DNA of 56,768 bases, from assembly GCA_009026175.1 (NCBI GenBank), contig WBTZ01000011.1:1-56768 (forward strand), given 5' to 3'. Below, in pieces: positions 26,844 to 35,820 of this stretch (position 1 is its first letter; every line of letters begins with the position of its first letter). The translations under genes were made by a program, and so were the position numbers. The notes beneath the pieces were generated by a model. It made no database searches and was not told where the DNA came from. It was given only the letters and a program-made list of their open reading frames with translations. The DNA comes from Zoogloea sp. GTDB taxonomy: Bacteria; Pseudomonadota; Gammaproteobacteria; Burkholderiales; Rhodocyclaceae.

Positions 26844-28277
26844 TCAATGTGTGTCGAAAATTTGATGCAATCGACCGTCACGATTTACTTCTACATAAAA
26901 CACCCCTAGCCCGAAGTGCCGCCCGCGCCCAAGCAGTAACGGCCCGCGTAACGGCCGGTGAAACTTCAGCCGCACATGGAGCGGAATCAGTCGTGCCGCC
27001 TTCCAGGCCTTGAGCCGGTAGTCCCCGACGTGATGGGACTGCGGCAGGTAGGGCACGCGGCTCGTCGAGAAGTCGGCCAGGAGCCCGGTGTCGATGCCGG
27101 CATTGCGGAGCGCCTTGAAGATCAGGTTCCGCACCAGGCGCGGCGAGTCGGCGTGATCGCCGGGCAGGATCACCGGCGTGATGCTGGTCCAGTCGGTGCT
27201 CTCCCGCCGATACGCGTTGAAAACACCATCGTCCGGATCGGCCAGCATGGCCTGTGCGACACACTCACCGCTGTCCTCATCAGTCATCTGCAGGGCGTCC
27301 TGGCCCAAGATCCCCGCCAGCTCGGCCAACTGCGGAAGGCATTCGATCGGCGCCATCAACAGCGCCCGCCGGATCAGGCCGTCGGTGTGGGCATGTCCCA
27401 GGGAGGGCAGCGGCACCCACGACAGTCGGTGGTCCGGCTCGCTCTCCGGTCCGTAGCCCGCCGCAAAGTCGGCGAGGTGCGATGACTCGGTGCGCCGCAT
27501 CACGGCTCCTCGCAGCAGCCCGGCGACGACCACCGCATTTCGGGCTTCGAAGGGGCGGAACGACTGCCCTTGATCAGGCTTTCTGAGGTGCAGCGGTAAC
27601 ATGGCCACGCGTGCCGCCTGCCCGGCGGGCGAGTACGCCATCACCTCGTGCACGGCGGGTGCCAGTACCGGCGAGAGCCAGCCTTTGTCCTTGCTGAGCC
27701 GGGTCTGGCTGGCCTGGAAGCGGGCCTCCAGCGCAGCGAGGGAACCGGGGACCGGGACACGCAGTTGCACGTCGATGTCGCTTCGCAGCGGCATCACCCG
27801 GCTTGCGTGAGAGGCGGCGTAGTGGATCTCCGTCTTTGAGCAGACCGGCGTCACCCCTTCGACGGATCCCGCCAGGCTCGCTTGATCCTGTCCCGATCCC
27901 AGGGTGTGGAGCTGACAGGCCGTACCGATCAACCGCGTGGCCTCGGCGAGGTCCGCATCCGATTTCAGCGGATAGACATAGCGGACCGGCCCCGACACCC
28001 GCCGCTCGTTGATCTCACGGGCGGTGCTCTGCCCGTCGCGCTTGCGCCGATCCGTGTTGTTTGGGACATAGATCGTGTAACGGCTCTCGGGGACCTCCGC
28101 CGGCGCAAAGATGTCTGGTGCCGCCTGCTGTTCGAGCCAGGCCAGCCCCGGCGCTTCGATCGATCGGTTACCGGCGACGATGGCCTGAAGGAGTCGAAAC
28201 GGGGAGGGCGGCCACTCCAACCCTCGGTACATGCCCGTATGAAACCGGGCTTCGAGAACCAGCCAGCGTTCAGGCAC
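26844..28277 (-). CDS. csb2: Type I-G CRISPR protein Csb2 (Cas5-Cas6 fusion)
   Basis: 477 residues. N-terminal Cas5/RAMP-like part (WLVLEARFHTGMYRG, then EWPPSPFRLLQAIVA, the GSU0054-family start) and a C-terminal Cas6-like part ending in the glycine-rich loop GPLLLGRGRHFGLGVFYV. In type I-G this subunit processes pre-crRNA and caps the 5' end of the complex. The start is taken as GTG at 28277, because AAGGAG lies 7 bases before it; an ATG at 28295 is in frame but lacks a ribosome site. It overlaps csb1 by 8 bases. Confidence 0.88.
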   Translation of the reverse strand: MPERWLVLEARFHTGMYRGLEWPPSPFRLLQAIVAGNRSIEAPGLAWLEQQAAPDIFAPAEVPESRYTIYVPNNTDRRKRDGQSTAREINERRVSGPVRYVYPLKSDADLAEATRLIGTACQLHTLGSGQDQASLAGSVEGVTPVCSKTEIHYAASHASRVMPLRSDIDVQLRVPVPGSLAALEARFQASQTRLSKDKGWLSPVLAPAVHEVMAYSPAGQAARVAMLPLHLRKPDQGQSFRPFEARNAVVVAGLLRGAVMRRTESSHLADFAAGYGPESEPDHRLSWVPLPSLGHAHTDGLIRRALLMAPIECLPQLAELAGILGQDALQMTDEDSGECVAQAMLADPDDGVFNAYRRESTDWTSITPVILPGDHADSPRLVRNLIFKALRNAGIDTGLLADFSTSRVPYLPQSHHVGDYRLKAWKAARLIPLHVRLKFHRPLRGPLLLGRGRHFGLGVFYVEVNRDGRLHQIFDTH

Positions 28278-29340
28278 CCGCAGGCTCCTTCGCACCCTTC
28301 TTGGCTTTGCCCTTCGTCTCCTTCTCGGCGATCAGTTCAGGTTGGAATTGCGCCGTGATCGGTTCAAGGTCGGCAACGCCGAACCGCTCGGCCGCAGCCT
28401 GGGCGTAGGCCAGCGCCTCGTCGGCCGTCAGGGCGAACACCGTCTGGCTGCCGTCCCGCGCGCGGACCACCGCTTCGACGGGGCCTGCCCCCACCAGCAG
28501 GCAGCCCTGGCGCAGAAAGGCCTCCGGTTGCAGCGTCAGCGCCACCAGCCCGAGCCCGAAGATATAGGCCGACAGGGCGTCTGGCGCCTGGTCCGCCAGA
28601 TCGGTCTGGCAGTTCTGGCGCAGCGCGATGAGGTTCAGCACCGAATCCCGCCGAACGCCACCATCGGCCACTACGCCGGCCGGAGACGGCCCGGAAGGCG
28701 CGCTATCCAGTCCGACCTTCGAGAGCGTGCTGCTGCTGTCTTCGTGGCCGATCTCCTTGCTAGTGAGGGCCGCCGAGTACAGGGCATGGCGCTGCAGTTG
28801 ATGCACGTTGTAGGCGTCGATCCGGGACGTGAAGGCGCGCGGGATCTTGCTCTGCGTACCGCGGGAGTCCCAGGCCCCGAGCAGCAAGGACATCGGGGAC
28901 AGCTTGGCGATGCCTGAGGGCGCCGACCGGAAGGCCTTGAACGCTTCTTCCGCTGTTTCTCTCAGATCGGAGAAACGCAGCGTCGCATCGGCGAGCCGGT
29001 GCGGTGCCTGAAGCACATCGATCTCCTTCACCTCACCATCGGCCAACTGCGCCTTGACCGAGACCGCGCGCACCAGCGCCCGGTAAGGGGCCTGCAAGAA
29101 CGCCGTCTCAATGCGGTTCGCCTGGGACTGCACCGAATCGATCGTGCAGACGTTACGCCCGTCCCCAAACGTGCTGATGTTGTAGGTCGGCCCATCATCG
29201 CTGGTCTTGCCCGGGTAACTCGGCGGGAAGATCACGCCCGCCGGGCCCTCCACGGATTCGAGCGCCTGCTTGCAGACGATGGCCACCGCCTGGTGGTCGA
29301 GGAGGAGGGCGTTCAGACGATCAGATACTTCGGCAGACAT
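28270..29340 (-). CDS. csb1: Type I-G CRISPR backbone protein Csb1 (Cas7)
   Basis: 356 residues of the GSU0053/Csb1 family: VIFPPSYPGK, then CTIDSVQSQANRIE near residue 75, and the SPMSLLLGAWDSRG block. It forms the crRNA-binding backbone of the Cascade complex. ATG at 29340 follows GAGGT. The gene overlaps the end of cas3 by 28 bases and the start of csb2 by 8, so the whole operon is tightly packed. Confidence 0.9.
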   Translation of the reverse strand: MSAEVSDRLNALLLDHQAVAIVCKQALESVEGPAGVIFPPSYPGKTSDDGPTYNISTFGDGRNVCTIDSVQSQANRIETAFLQAPYRALVRAVSVKAQLADGEVKEIDVLQAPHRLADATLRFSDLRETAEEAFKAFRSAPSGIAKLSPMSLLLGAWDSRGTQSKIPRAFTSRIDAYNVHQLQRHALYSAALTSKEIGHEDSSSTLSKVGLDSAPSGPSPAGVVADGGVRRDSVLNLIALRQNCQTDLADQAPDALSAYIFGLGLVALTLQPEAFLRQGCLLVGAGPVEAVVRARDGSQTVFALTADEALAYAQAAAERFGVADLEPITAQFQPELIAEKETKGKAKKGAKEPAGA

Positions 29341-32300
29341 GGGCGTACCTCGTGAGCGAGCGTGATTTCGGAAGTGAAGATGTCTTTCATCTGGCCGGAC
29401 GGCACCCGGCGGGGGATCAGGTGCTGATCGGCTACGGGAAGCAGGCCCTTGGCGGCCAGCAGGCACAGACCGATGGGCAGGGGCGCTGTCCAGGTCGAGT
29501 AACGGAAGGGCTCTTGGTCGGCCGGTGGTGCGAAGGCGAACTGCAGGCCGAGAATCGACAAGAGCTCGAGAAACACCCGGACGGTGCTGAAGCGGTCATC
29601 CTCGTTGAGCGTGAAGCCCGCATCCAGGGCCGACCAGCTGGTGCCGGCGTCGAAGCGGAAGCGCTCCTTCATCGTGGTGCCGATCTGAAGCAGATCCGTG
29701 GCCCCCGTCAGCGACGGACGCAACTTCCGAGCGGCCTCCTGCAAGCCGCGCAGGATGTTGACCGCCTCGGTTTGGCCGGCGCTCAGTTTCCAGTTGGACC
29801 CCTTTTCGAAGTCCGGCCGCAGCCAGTTGTTGATCAGGATGGGCGGACGCGCGCCGGCGAAGTGAAGCAGTACAGGCGGAAACTTTTCCGCCGCGAGGGC
29901 GGGGCGCAATGCCGTGTGGTCGAGGTGCGTCTCGAAGCTCAAGAGGCAGTCCAATGCGTCGAGCACCGCCGCGTCGTCGACACCGATCAGGCGGAAGCCG
30001 GTCGGTGTCCAGTGCGCCTTCAGTGCCGGATGAGCGGGTTCAAGCAGGCTCAGCAACCCGAAGGCGGCCAGGTATTCCCCAAAATTCCGCGGGTCGGCGG
30101 GAATGTCGACCACCCCCTCAGGCCCGGATTCGATAGCGCTCGGCGTTACCGGCTCTGCCGGCTTGGTAGTGTCGAGAGAGGGAATCAGGGCTTCCGCATC
30201 CAGCTCCGCGAGGACATCCGCACTCTTGACCAGGGCCTCCAGGTAGGCGAGCCCCCACAGGCCGTACTGCGCATTCAGCCGGGTGAAGGCCTTTGCGATT
30301 TGGTCCGCCTCGGGTGACGCTCCCGGCTTCTCCCGTGCCTTGTCCGTGAAACTGGGCCGGGCCCAGCCATGGTGGGCTGCGACCAGGTGGCGCGCGAGTG
30401 GGCTCAACTGATCGCCAAGCCGGATGACTGAACCCAGCTCATGGCGATACCCATCATTGAGTTGTGTGTCAAAAGCCGTGCGCCGGCTCTTTGCAAGGGG
30501 AACGGCCGGATCCGGATTTCCCAGTGCTGTCTGCCAGCGTGTGTCCCGCTTGCCCAGATCGTGCACACCTGCTCCGGCTTCGACAGCCTCGGCCACCGGA
30601 GCACCGAGGCCCAGTGCCTGGGTGAGTCGTTGGGCTGCCCATCGGGCCAGATCCAGATGCACGGAGAGCAGTCGATCGCAGCGACCGAGGGAGGCGGGAT
30701 CGCCCGCGTCCGGGCCGTCGATCTCGCGGGCCTGCAGCCAGACCTTGACTGCCCGGGTTACGACTGCATCTTCGTCCACAAGATCTGCCGCTGGCAGCGT
30801 GACCTCCTCGACGAAGACCACCTTGTGTCCTGGCGCACAGCGTGCCACCAGGCCGCCGAGATCCGCCGCTGAAGCATCCTCGTACGACCAGGTCGTTTCG
30901 CCCTCAGTGATGTCCGCCCTGAATCGAACGGTGAACACCTGTCCGCGCCCTTCGGCCGACACGTCCGCCACCACGGCCGCCTGTTCGGCGTCGGGGAGCC
31001 CTGTGACGGCCAGCCCACCCAGGTCCGGACGGATGACCAGGGTGCGTCCGGGCTGAATGCGTCGCTCGATGGCACGCAGCGCATCCTGCGTGCTGAAGAC
31101 GCTGTCGTCGATCAGGCGGCCCTGGCCATCCAGCACTGCGAACGCGGGCAGGGCGTTCTTGACGCCCTGGGCCCGCTGCCACAACGCCTCGACCAGACTC
31201 CGCGCTTGGTAGATCGGGAGCCGCGCCCGCTCCTGGCGCAGCACCGGCCAGGCCTCGAACCAGTCGGCCAGCCGTGCGAGATCACTGGGGAGATCGCGCC
31301 AGACGAGCTCGACCTCCCGGTCCTCATCATCAAGGCCATGCAGAAAGAAGTCCGGCGCCGGCACGCGTAACGCGTCGAGCCGCAGGGAGGTCATGGCCCA
31401 CTGGGTGAGGATGGCGGGCTCCAGCGAGCGACGCGGCGGTGGAGGCGGCACCGCCTCGACGTAGCGCGGATCATCCGTGAGGCGGGACAAGGACAGGGGG
31501 CTCACGTCGTGGCCGGCCGTCTGAGCATCCAGTTCTTCCAGCAGGGACAGTGTCCGGGTGCAGAGGGCCTGGAGCGGTTCGCCCCATTCAGCGCCACCCG
31601 CGTGAAAGAGCACCAGCTCGCCGATGCCCAGACCGCGGCGATTCACGCGTCCGGCCCGCTGGATGAACCGGTCCAGTGTGACCAGATCCATCAGCCCCAC
31701 ATCCGCATCGATGTCGAGACCGACCTCGCCGGCAGAGGTGCAGATGAAATAGGCCGTAGGGCCCGTTTCATCGGTGCGCTCCGGCGAGAAGCGCTGGAAG
31801 GCATCGGACCGGGTCAATTGCTCCCGTTCCCAGGCCCGGAGTGTCCCTGTCAGCAGGGCGATGCGTTCGGTCGGTACGCCTCCCTTGACCAGGCGCTCGG
31901 CGATCCGCGCCGCGTCGTCTGGCCGGCTGACAAAGAGGACCACGGCCCGTGACGCCTCGGCATAGGTGAGGGCGTGTTCCGCCAGTGCCTGGACGACCAG
32001 TGACGCGGGTTTGCCCTTTGAGGCCGTCAGGGGGATGGCGTGGAGTGTCAGCCACTTTGGGGCGCCCATGCGCTGCGCCAGGATGGGGTCATCGGCGACA
32101 GCGCCGACGAGGGCACGGGAGTGGTCCGCCTGTGGTGGCAGGGTGGCGGTCATCTCGATGACCTGTAACGGAGGGCGTCCGACCGCTACGGCACTTGGCC
32201 GCGCCAACTGCTCAATCTCACGCAGCACCCCTGAAAAGGCCGGAGCCAGGTGGGCCTCATCGTGCACGATCAGTGTGTCGATGCCGAGCAGACCCGCATG

Positions 32301-32792
32301 CGTTGCCGCACGGGAGCGCCCCAGACCATAGCCGCGAAACAGCAGGCGACTCCCGATCATGTCCGGGGTGCCAAGGATGAGGGCCGAGGTAGCCGGGTCG
32401 AGACTCCAATCGCCGTTGTCGGCAAGTGCCCCGCGCAAAGTGGACACCGCCAGGGGTGTACCCCGCGACGACAGGCGTGCGAGCGCGTCGCTGAGGTCGG
32501 GTATCACACGGTCCTTGATGATCCCGGACAGTCGCTCGGCCAGCGCGCTTGCTTGGTCAACAAGCGCCCGGCGGTTAACAACCAGGACAAGACGACGGGG
32601 AAGGGTGACCGCTCCAGCCTGAGCCTGAGTGGCCAGGGCCGCCAGGAAGATGGCAAGGACAGCAGTCTTGCCGCCGGCGGTGGGGACCTTGATGAAAGGG
32701 GGGAGCGCTCCCGAGACGAAGGAGACGTAGGCTGCCCGTTGCCAAGCGTTGGGCGGGGCATCAAAGAGCTCGCGAAACAGCGCGTCCAACAT
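29313..32792 (-). CDS. cas3: Cas3 helicase-nuclease fused to a Csb3 (Cas8)-like domain, type I-G
   Basis: 1159 residues. Order: SF2 helicase (Walker A TAGGKT about 39-44, DEAH 178-181, RAGRVNRRG about 379-387), an HD nuclease (HD at about 744-745 in GVHDLGKRDTRW, AHHGW about 806-810), then about 265 residues that begin PADPRNFGEYLAAFGLLSLL. That start matches the family of small Cas8-like subunits Csb3/Csx17. In other I-G loci this protein is a separate gene between cas3 and csb1, and no such gene exists here. ATG at 32792 was preferred to a GTG at 32840; the minus-strand TATACT at 32835-32830 would start transcription between them. All helicase and HD residues look intact. Confidence 0.87.
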   Translation of the reverse strand: MLDALFRELFDAPPNAWQRAAYVSFVSGALPPFIKVPTAGGKTAVLAIFLAALATQAQAGAVTLPRRLVLVVNRRALVDQASALAERLSGIIKDRVIPDLSDALARLSSRGTPLAVSTLRGALADNGDWSLDPATSALILGTPDMIGSRLLFRGYGLGRSRAATHAGLLGIDTLIVHDEAHLAPAFSGVLREIEQLARPSAVAVGRPPLQVIEMTATLPPQADHSRALVGAVADDPILAQRMGAPKWLTLHAIPLTASKGKPASLVVQALAEHALTYAEASRAVVLFVSRPDDAARIAERLVKGGVPTERIALLTGTLRAWEREQLTRSDAFQRFSPERTDETGPTAYFICTSAGEVGLDIDADVGLMDLVTLDRFIQRAGRVNRRGLGIGELVLFHAGGAEWGEPLQALCTRTLSLLEELDAQTAGHDVSPLSLSRLTDDPRYVEAVPPPPPRRSLEPAILTQWAMTSLRLDALRVPAPDFFLHGLDDEDREVELVWRDLPSDLARLADWFEAWPVLRQERARLPIYQARSLVEALWQRAQGVKNALPAFAVLDGQGRLIDDSVFSTQDALRAIERRIQPGRTLVIRPDLGGLAVTGLPDAEQAAVVADVSAEGRGQVFTVRFRADITEGETTWSYEDASAADLGGLVARCAPGHKVVFVEEVTLPAADLVDEDAVVTRAVKVWLQAREIDGPDAGDPASLGRCDRLLSVHLDLARWAAQRLTQALGLGAPVAEAVEAGAGVHDLGKRDTRWQTALGNPDPAVPLAKSRRTAFDTQLNDGYRHELGSVIRLGDQLSPLARHLVAAHHGWARPSFTDKAREKPGASPEADQIAKAFTRLNAQYGLWGLAYLEALVKSADVLAELDAEALIPSLDTTKPAEPVTPSAIESGPEGVVDIPADPRNFGEYLAAFGLLSLLEPAHPALKAHWTPTGFRLIGVDDAAVLDALDCLLSFETHLDHTALRPALAAEKFPPVLLHFAGARPPILINNWLRPDFEKGSNWKLSAGQTEAVNILRGLQEAARKLRPSLTGATDLLQIGTTMKERFRFDAGTSWSALDAGFTLNEDDRFSTVRVFLELLSILGLQFAFAPPADQEPFRYSTWTAPLPIGLCLLAAKGLLPVADQHLIPRRVPSGQMKDIFTSEITLAHEVRPCLPKYLIV

Positions 32793-33290
32793 CCGGGGCC
32801 CCGAGTAGTCGATCCGTATATGTGGTGCGAGTATAACCACGGGGGGCTGCGGTGTGGACGGCCTGCAAGCAGCCTGGATGCAGAAAACGCGATTACAGGG
32901 CCGTGGTGCGATTTTTAGGGGTGGGAGCTACGTCCGGGCATCTGCCCCCCTGATCGTGGAAATTAACGGGGTAGTAACGGGGTCTGTGAGGATGCCTGTG
33001 GTCGTGCAGGCGGTGAAGGTGGTTGCGAAGCCCTGGAGAGGAGGTTTTAGGGGGGATAGGTCGCCGGGTGGGGCAGAATGGACGGACAATCTGGTTGGGT
33101 GGTTTATGGGCCTAGATAGTCTGGTGCGAACCACAAGCGGACGGTGCCATGCCGGGAGGTTCGCACGTGAGTGGGCTCCAGGAATTTGCTATGAGGCAGG
33201 AGCCCGATGGCTCATTTGGAAAGGCGTTCGGGTTGGGTTCGCGCACTGCCCGGAAATCCGGCAAAGAAATCAATTGGTTTCTGCTGCGCG
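32793..33290. promoter_or_regulatory. CRISPR leader and divergent cas promoter region
   Basis: About 500 bases between cas3 (leftward) and the first perfect repeat. The leader should be on this side because the repeats are intact here and decayed at the other end. A TATACT hexamer at 32835-32830 (minus) is a candidate -10 for cas3. No gene is convincing here. Confidence 0.55.
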
Positions 33291-33944
33291 GTGACACTCG
33301 CTCCGTGAGGAGCGACTTCGTTGAAGCCACAACAAACATCGCTCTCTCTCCTTGTAGCGGGCGTGACACTCGCTCCGTGAGGAGCGACTTCGTTGAAGCT
33401 CCGAATCCAGGCTGGAGCGCTTGCCCTTGTACTGTGACACTCGCTCCGTGAGGAGCGACTTCGTTGAAGCTATGCGCCGGGTGGTGGCATCAAGGGCGTG
33501 AAGATGTGACACTCGCTCCGAGAGGAGCGACTTCGTTGAAGCCTGTACCCCCAGATCAACCAGGTGCTCTCCAAGGAGTGACACTCGCTCCGTGAGGAGC
33601 GACTTCGTTGAAGCGTCACGTCGTTCATTCCGCCACCTCGATTCCGTTCTGTGACACTCGCTCCGTGAGGAGCGACTTCGTTGAAGCTGGCTGTTCCTGC
33701 GGTCCAGGACAAACGGGTTTTGTGACACTCGCTCCATAAGGAGCGACTTCGTTGAAGCGTGCGCCACTCGCCCCGTAAGGAGCGACTTCGTTGAAGCATG
33801 ATCAGGGTTAAGCCTTCCTTGACGTACTTGTGCGTGACATTCGCTCTATGAGGGGCGACTTCGTTGAAGCTTCGAGCAGATGCTCTCCGAGATCAAGATT
33901 CCCGCTCGTGACACTCGCTCCGTGAGGGGCGACTTCGTTGAAGC
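33291..33944 (+). CRISPR. CRISPR array, ten repeats, eight spacers
   Basis: The repeat is 37 bases, starting GTGACACTCGCTCC and ending CTTCGTTGAAGC, with an internal palindrome TCGCTCC-GTGA-GGAGCGA. Repeats begin at 33291, 33363, 33434, 33506, 33578, 33651, 33722, about 33761, 33834 and 33908. Spacers are 34-37 bases. Repeats 1, 2, 3, 5 and 6 are identical, repeat 4 has one change, and repeats 7-10 are degenerate, so the leader end is on the left. Repeats 7 and 8 touch, with only GT between them. Spacer 9 (33871-33907) encodes a MuB-like peptide. Confidence 0.97.
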
Positions 33945-34180
33945 GGGATTGCATCCATGGTGGCGGGTCGGACGCCTGGAGACTCCGTTACTGGTGATCA
34001 GCCTGTCCGACAACGCACTCAACTAGCCCGGATTGCGTAATCACGCAATCCGGCATGATGCGCATTCAAGAACATCCTCACCGACCTGCCTAGCTCCAGA
34101 GCCGCGCTTGGGATCTGCCGGCACCCTGTCAGGGCAACTAAAGAGTTTAAGTTTTTGGTGAAGTTAAGGTAGTGGGGGCT

Positions 34181-34420
34181 TTACACATCACTAGTCCCGC
34201 GCAGGCTTATCGACAAGTCCGTGCCCAGCACTGTAGATATTCGATGAAGAATCAGAATCGAAGGATTGGCGATCCCTCGTTCCAACTGGGAGACATAGGT
34301 CCGATCCACCTCTGCCTGCAAAGCCAAGGCTTCCTGAGATAACCCAAGCCGTCGACGAGTCTGTTTGATCTCGTTGGCAAGTTCAGCGCGAAGGTCATCA
34401 AAGGATTTGGCCACCAACAA
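34181..34420 (-). CDS. Small XRE-family transcriptional regulator
   Basis: 79 residues, a single helix-turn-helix (RRRLGLSQEALALQAEVDRT, then YVSQLERG) of the Cro/CI type. The start is uncertain: TTG at 34420 or GTG at 34414, neither with a clear ribosome site. It is divergent from the unknown gene at 34491, and an inverted repeat lies between them. Confidence 0.75.
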   Translation of the reverse strand: MLVAKSFDDLRAELANEIKQTRRRLGLSQEALALQAEVDRTYVSQLERGIANPSILILHRISTVLGTDLSISLRGTSDV

Positions 34421-34457
34421 ACAGTGCCGGTGGTGAGACTATCAATCCACGGAATAT

Positions 34458-34482
34458 AATCTACATTTTTCACCTGTAGATT
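34458..34482. promoter_or_regulatory. Inverted repeat, likely operator of the XRE regulator
   Basis: AATCTACA and TGTAGATT, 8-base arms separated by 9 bases, ending 8 bases before the ATG at 34491 and about 40 bases from the regulator start. It could control both genes. Confidence 0.55.
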
Positions 34483-34490
34483 TACTTCTC

Positions 34491-34916
34491 ATGTTCCAAA
34501 CTCATCGCTCGGCAATCTTTCCCGTACAGTACGATCCCAACGTCAGCCTTTGGAATTGGGTAGAGCTCGGGGTCGATGCACCTTTCTTCATGCTGGAGAT
34601 CGCATCCCAAACGGAGGATGGTGACTTTGTCACCCACAGAATGACATCCAACATCAACGTGCTACGTGATCACGCGGGCACTTCCGATGCTGGTGTTTTG
34701 AAACGTGTTTTCCTGCTTTCACCGGGCGATGTGAATGGCTCGGATGCCTTTCAGCTGGACGCCCTAGACAGCGTTTGTTCGTCGCCGAATAATTCGATAA
34801 ATATGCTCTTCAAGCTGACCGATGGACGGACGCTCCATTTCAGTTTGGGGGAAGACCAGCTTGATGAGTCCCACTACACCGTCCAGGTATTCAAACGCGT
34901 GCCGGAAACAACTTAG
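34491..34916 (+). CDS. Hypothetical protein next to the CRISPR array
   Basis: 141 residues with no signal peptide, no membrane segment and no family I recognise. Predicted mixed alpha/beta. There is no clear ribosome site, so the message may be nearly leaderless. It is divergent from a small XRE gene with a shared operator, a layout typical of genes kept silent by their own regulator. Confidence 0.55.
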   Translation: MFQTHRSAIFPVQYDPNVSLWNWVELGVDAPFFMLEIASQTEDGDFVTHRMTSNINVLRDHAGTSDAGVLKRVFLLSPGDVNGSDAFQLDALDSVCSSPNNSINMLFKLTDGRTLHFSLGEDQLDESHYTVQVFKRVPETT

Positions 34917-35041
34917 CAGTACCGGGGACTGACCTGATCTGGCAAGGTCGCGATGACGACGGCGGTTTGCCCCGCCCGAGGTAGGCAGCGGAATGTGCTT
35001 ACCCCTGTTGTCCTAAGTTCTGACCATCGCACGAGATAGCA

Positions 35042-35674
35042 ATGATCAAGGCCATTTTGTTCGACGCATTTGGCACTCTTGCGGAGATTGCGGAGCGGCG
35101 ACGTCCCTACGCCAAACTTTTGTCGCTTGCCGATGCCAAGACCCGCCCGACTCACGCCGACTACGCTGCCATCGTGATGGGGCGAGACTGGGCAATCCAG
35201 GAGACCGCCGACTGGCTAGGTGTTACGCAAACTCAAGCTCAGGAAGCTGGAGTTTTCGAGGGCCTTGTAACAGAACTCATGAGCATGCGTCTCTTCCCGG
35301 AGGCAGCAGAGACGCTTGCTCAACTGCGTGCGAACGGTTTCACTCTCGGGATCTGCAGCAATCTGGCTCAGCCCTATTCAGCCCCACTACGCGCCTTACT
35401 CCCCTTTGAAATGGATGCGTACGTATGGAGCTTTGAAGTGGGGGCTATCAAGCCTAGCCCCATCATTTTCCAGGCCGCTTGCGAGGCCTTGCAAGTGAAG
35501 CCGGACGAGATATTGATGATCGGTGACACGTATGAAGCAGATTGTCTCGGCCCTCGGATGCATGAAATGCAGGCGTTACACCTTGCCCGCACGGGATGCA
35601 GTCCGGATAGCATTTTCTTGAAGTCACTTTCGGGCCTTCACATGATCTGTGCCCCTGAAGGAGGGCATGACTGA
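35042..35674 (+). CDS. HAD-superfamily hydrolase
   Basis: 210 residues. HAD motif I LFDAFGTL, motif II ICSNL, motif III lysine in GAIKPSP, and motif IV MIGDTYEAD are all present. The helical cap lies between about 20 and 85, as in subfamily IA enzymes (phosphoglycolate phosphatase/haloacid dehalogenase). Motif I has Ala-Phe instead of x-Asp-Gly after the nucleophile Asp, as in some dehalogenase-like members. Substrate unknown. Confidence 0.82.
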   Translation: MIKAILFDAFGTLAEIAERRRPYAKLLSLADAKTRPTHADYAAIVMGRDWAIQETADWLGVTQTQAQEAGVFEGLVTELMSMRLFPEAAETLAQLRANGFTLGICSNLAQPYSAPLRALLPFEMDAYVWSFEVGAIKPSPIIFQAACEALQVKPDEILMIGDTYEADCLGPRMHEMQALHLARTGCSPDSIFLKSLSGLHMICAPEGGHD

Positions 35675-35820
35675 TGTACATCAGACGAGATGCCATGGGA
35701 ATGCAAGGGGCTGGAGCGGACGATAGTTTCCGAACCATGTAGCCTCCGCATGAGGCCAGAGCGCGCCACCGTGTGCGACTGCGACAGTAGAATGGTGATA
35801 TCTCAGCAGCGGAGACAACC

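Noticed and set aside
28278-28295. ATG at 28295 as the start of csb2
   Set aside because: It has no ribosome site, while GTG at 28277 has AAGGAG at 7 bases and fits the family's N-terminus equally well.
33270-33799. Open frames on the minus strand inside the CRISPR array
   Set aside because: They translate the repeats (for example repeated STKSLLTERVS) and are not genes.
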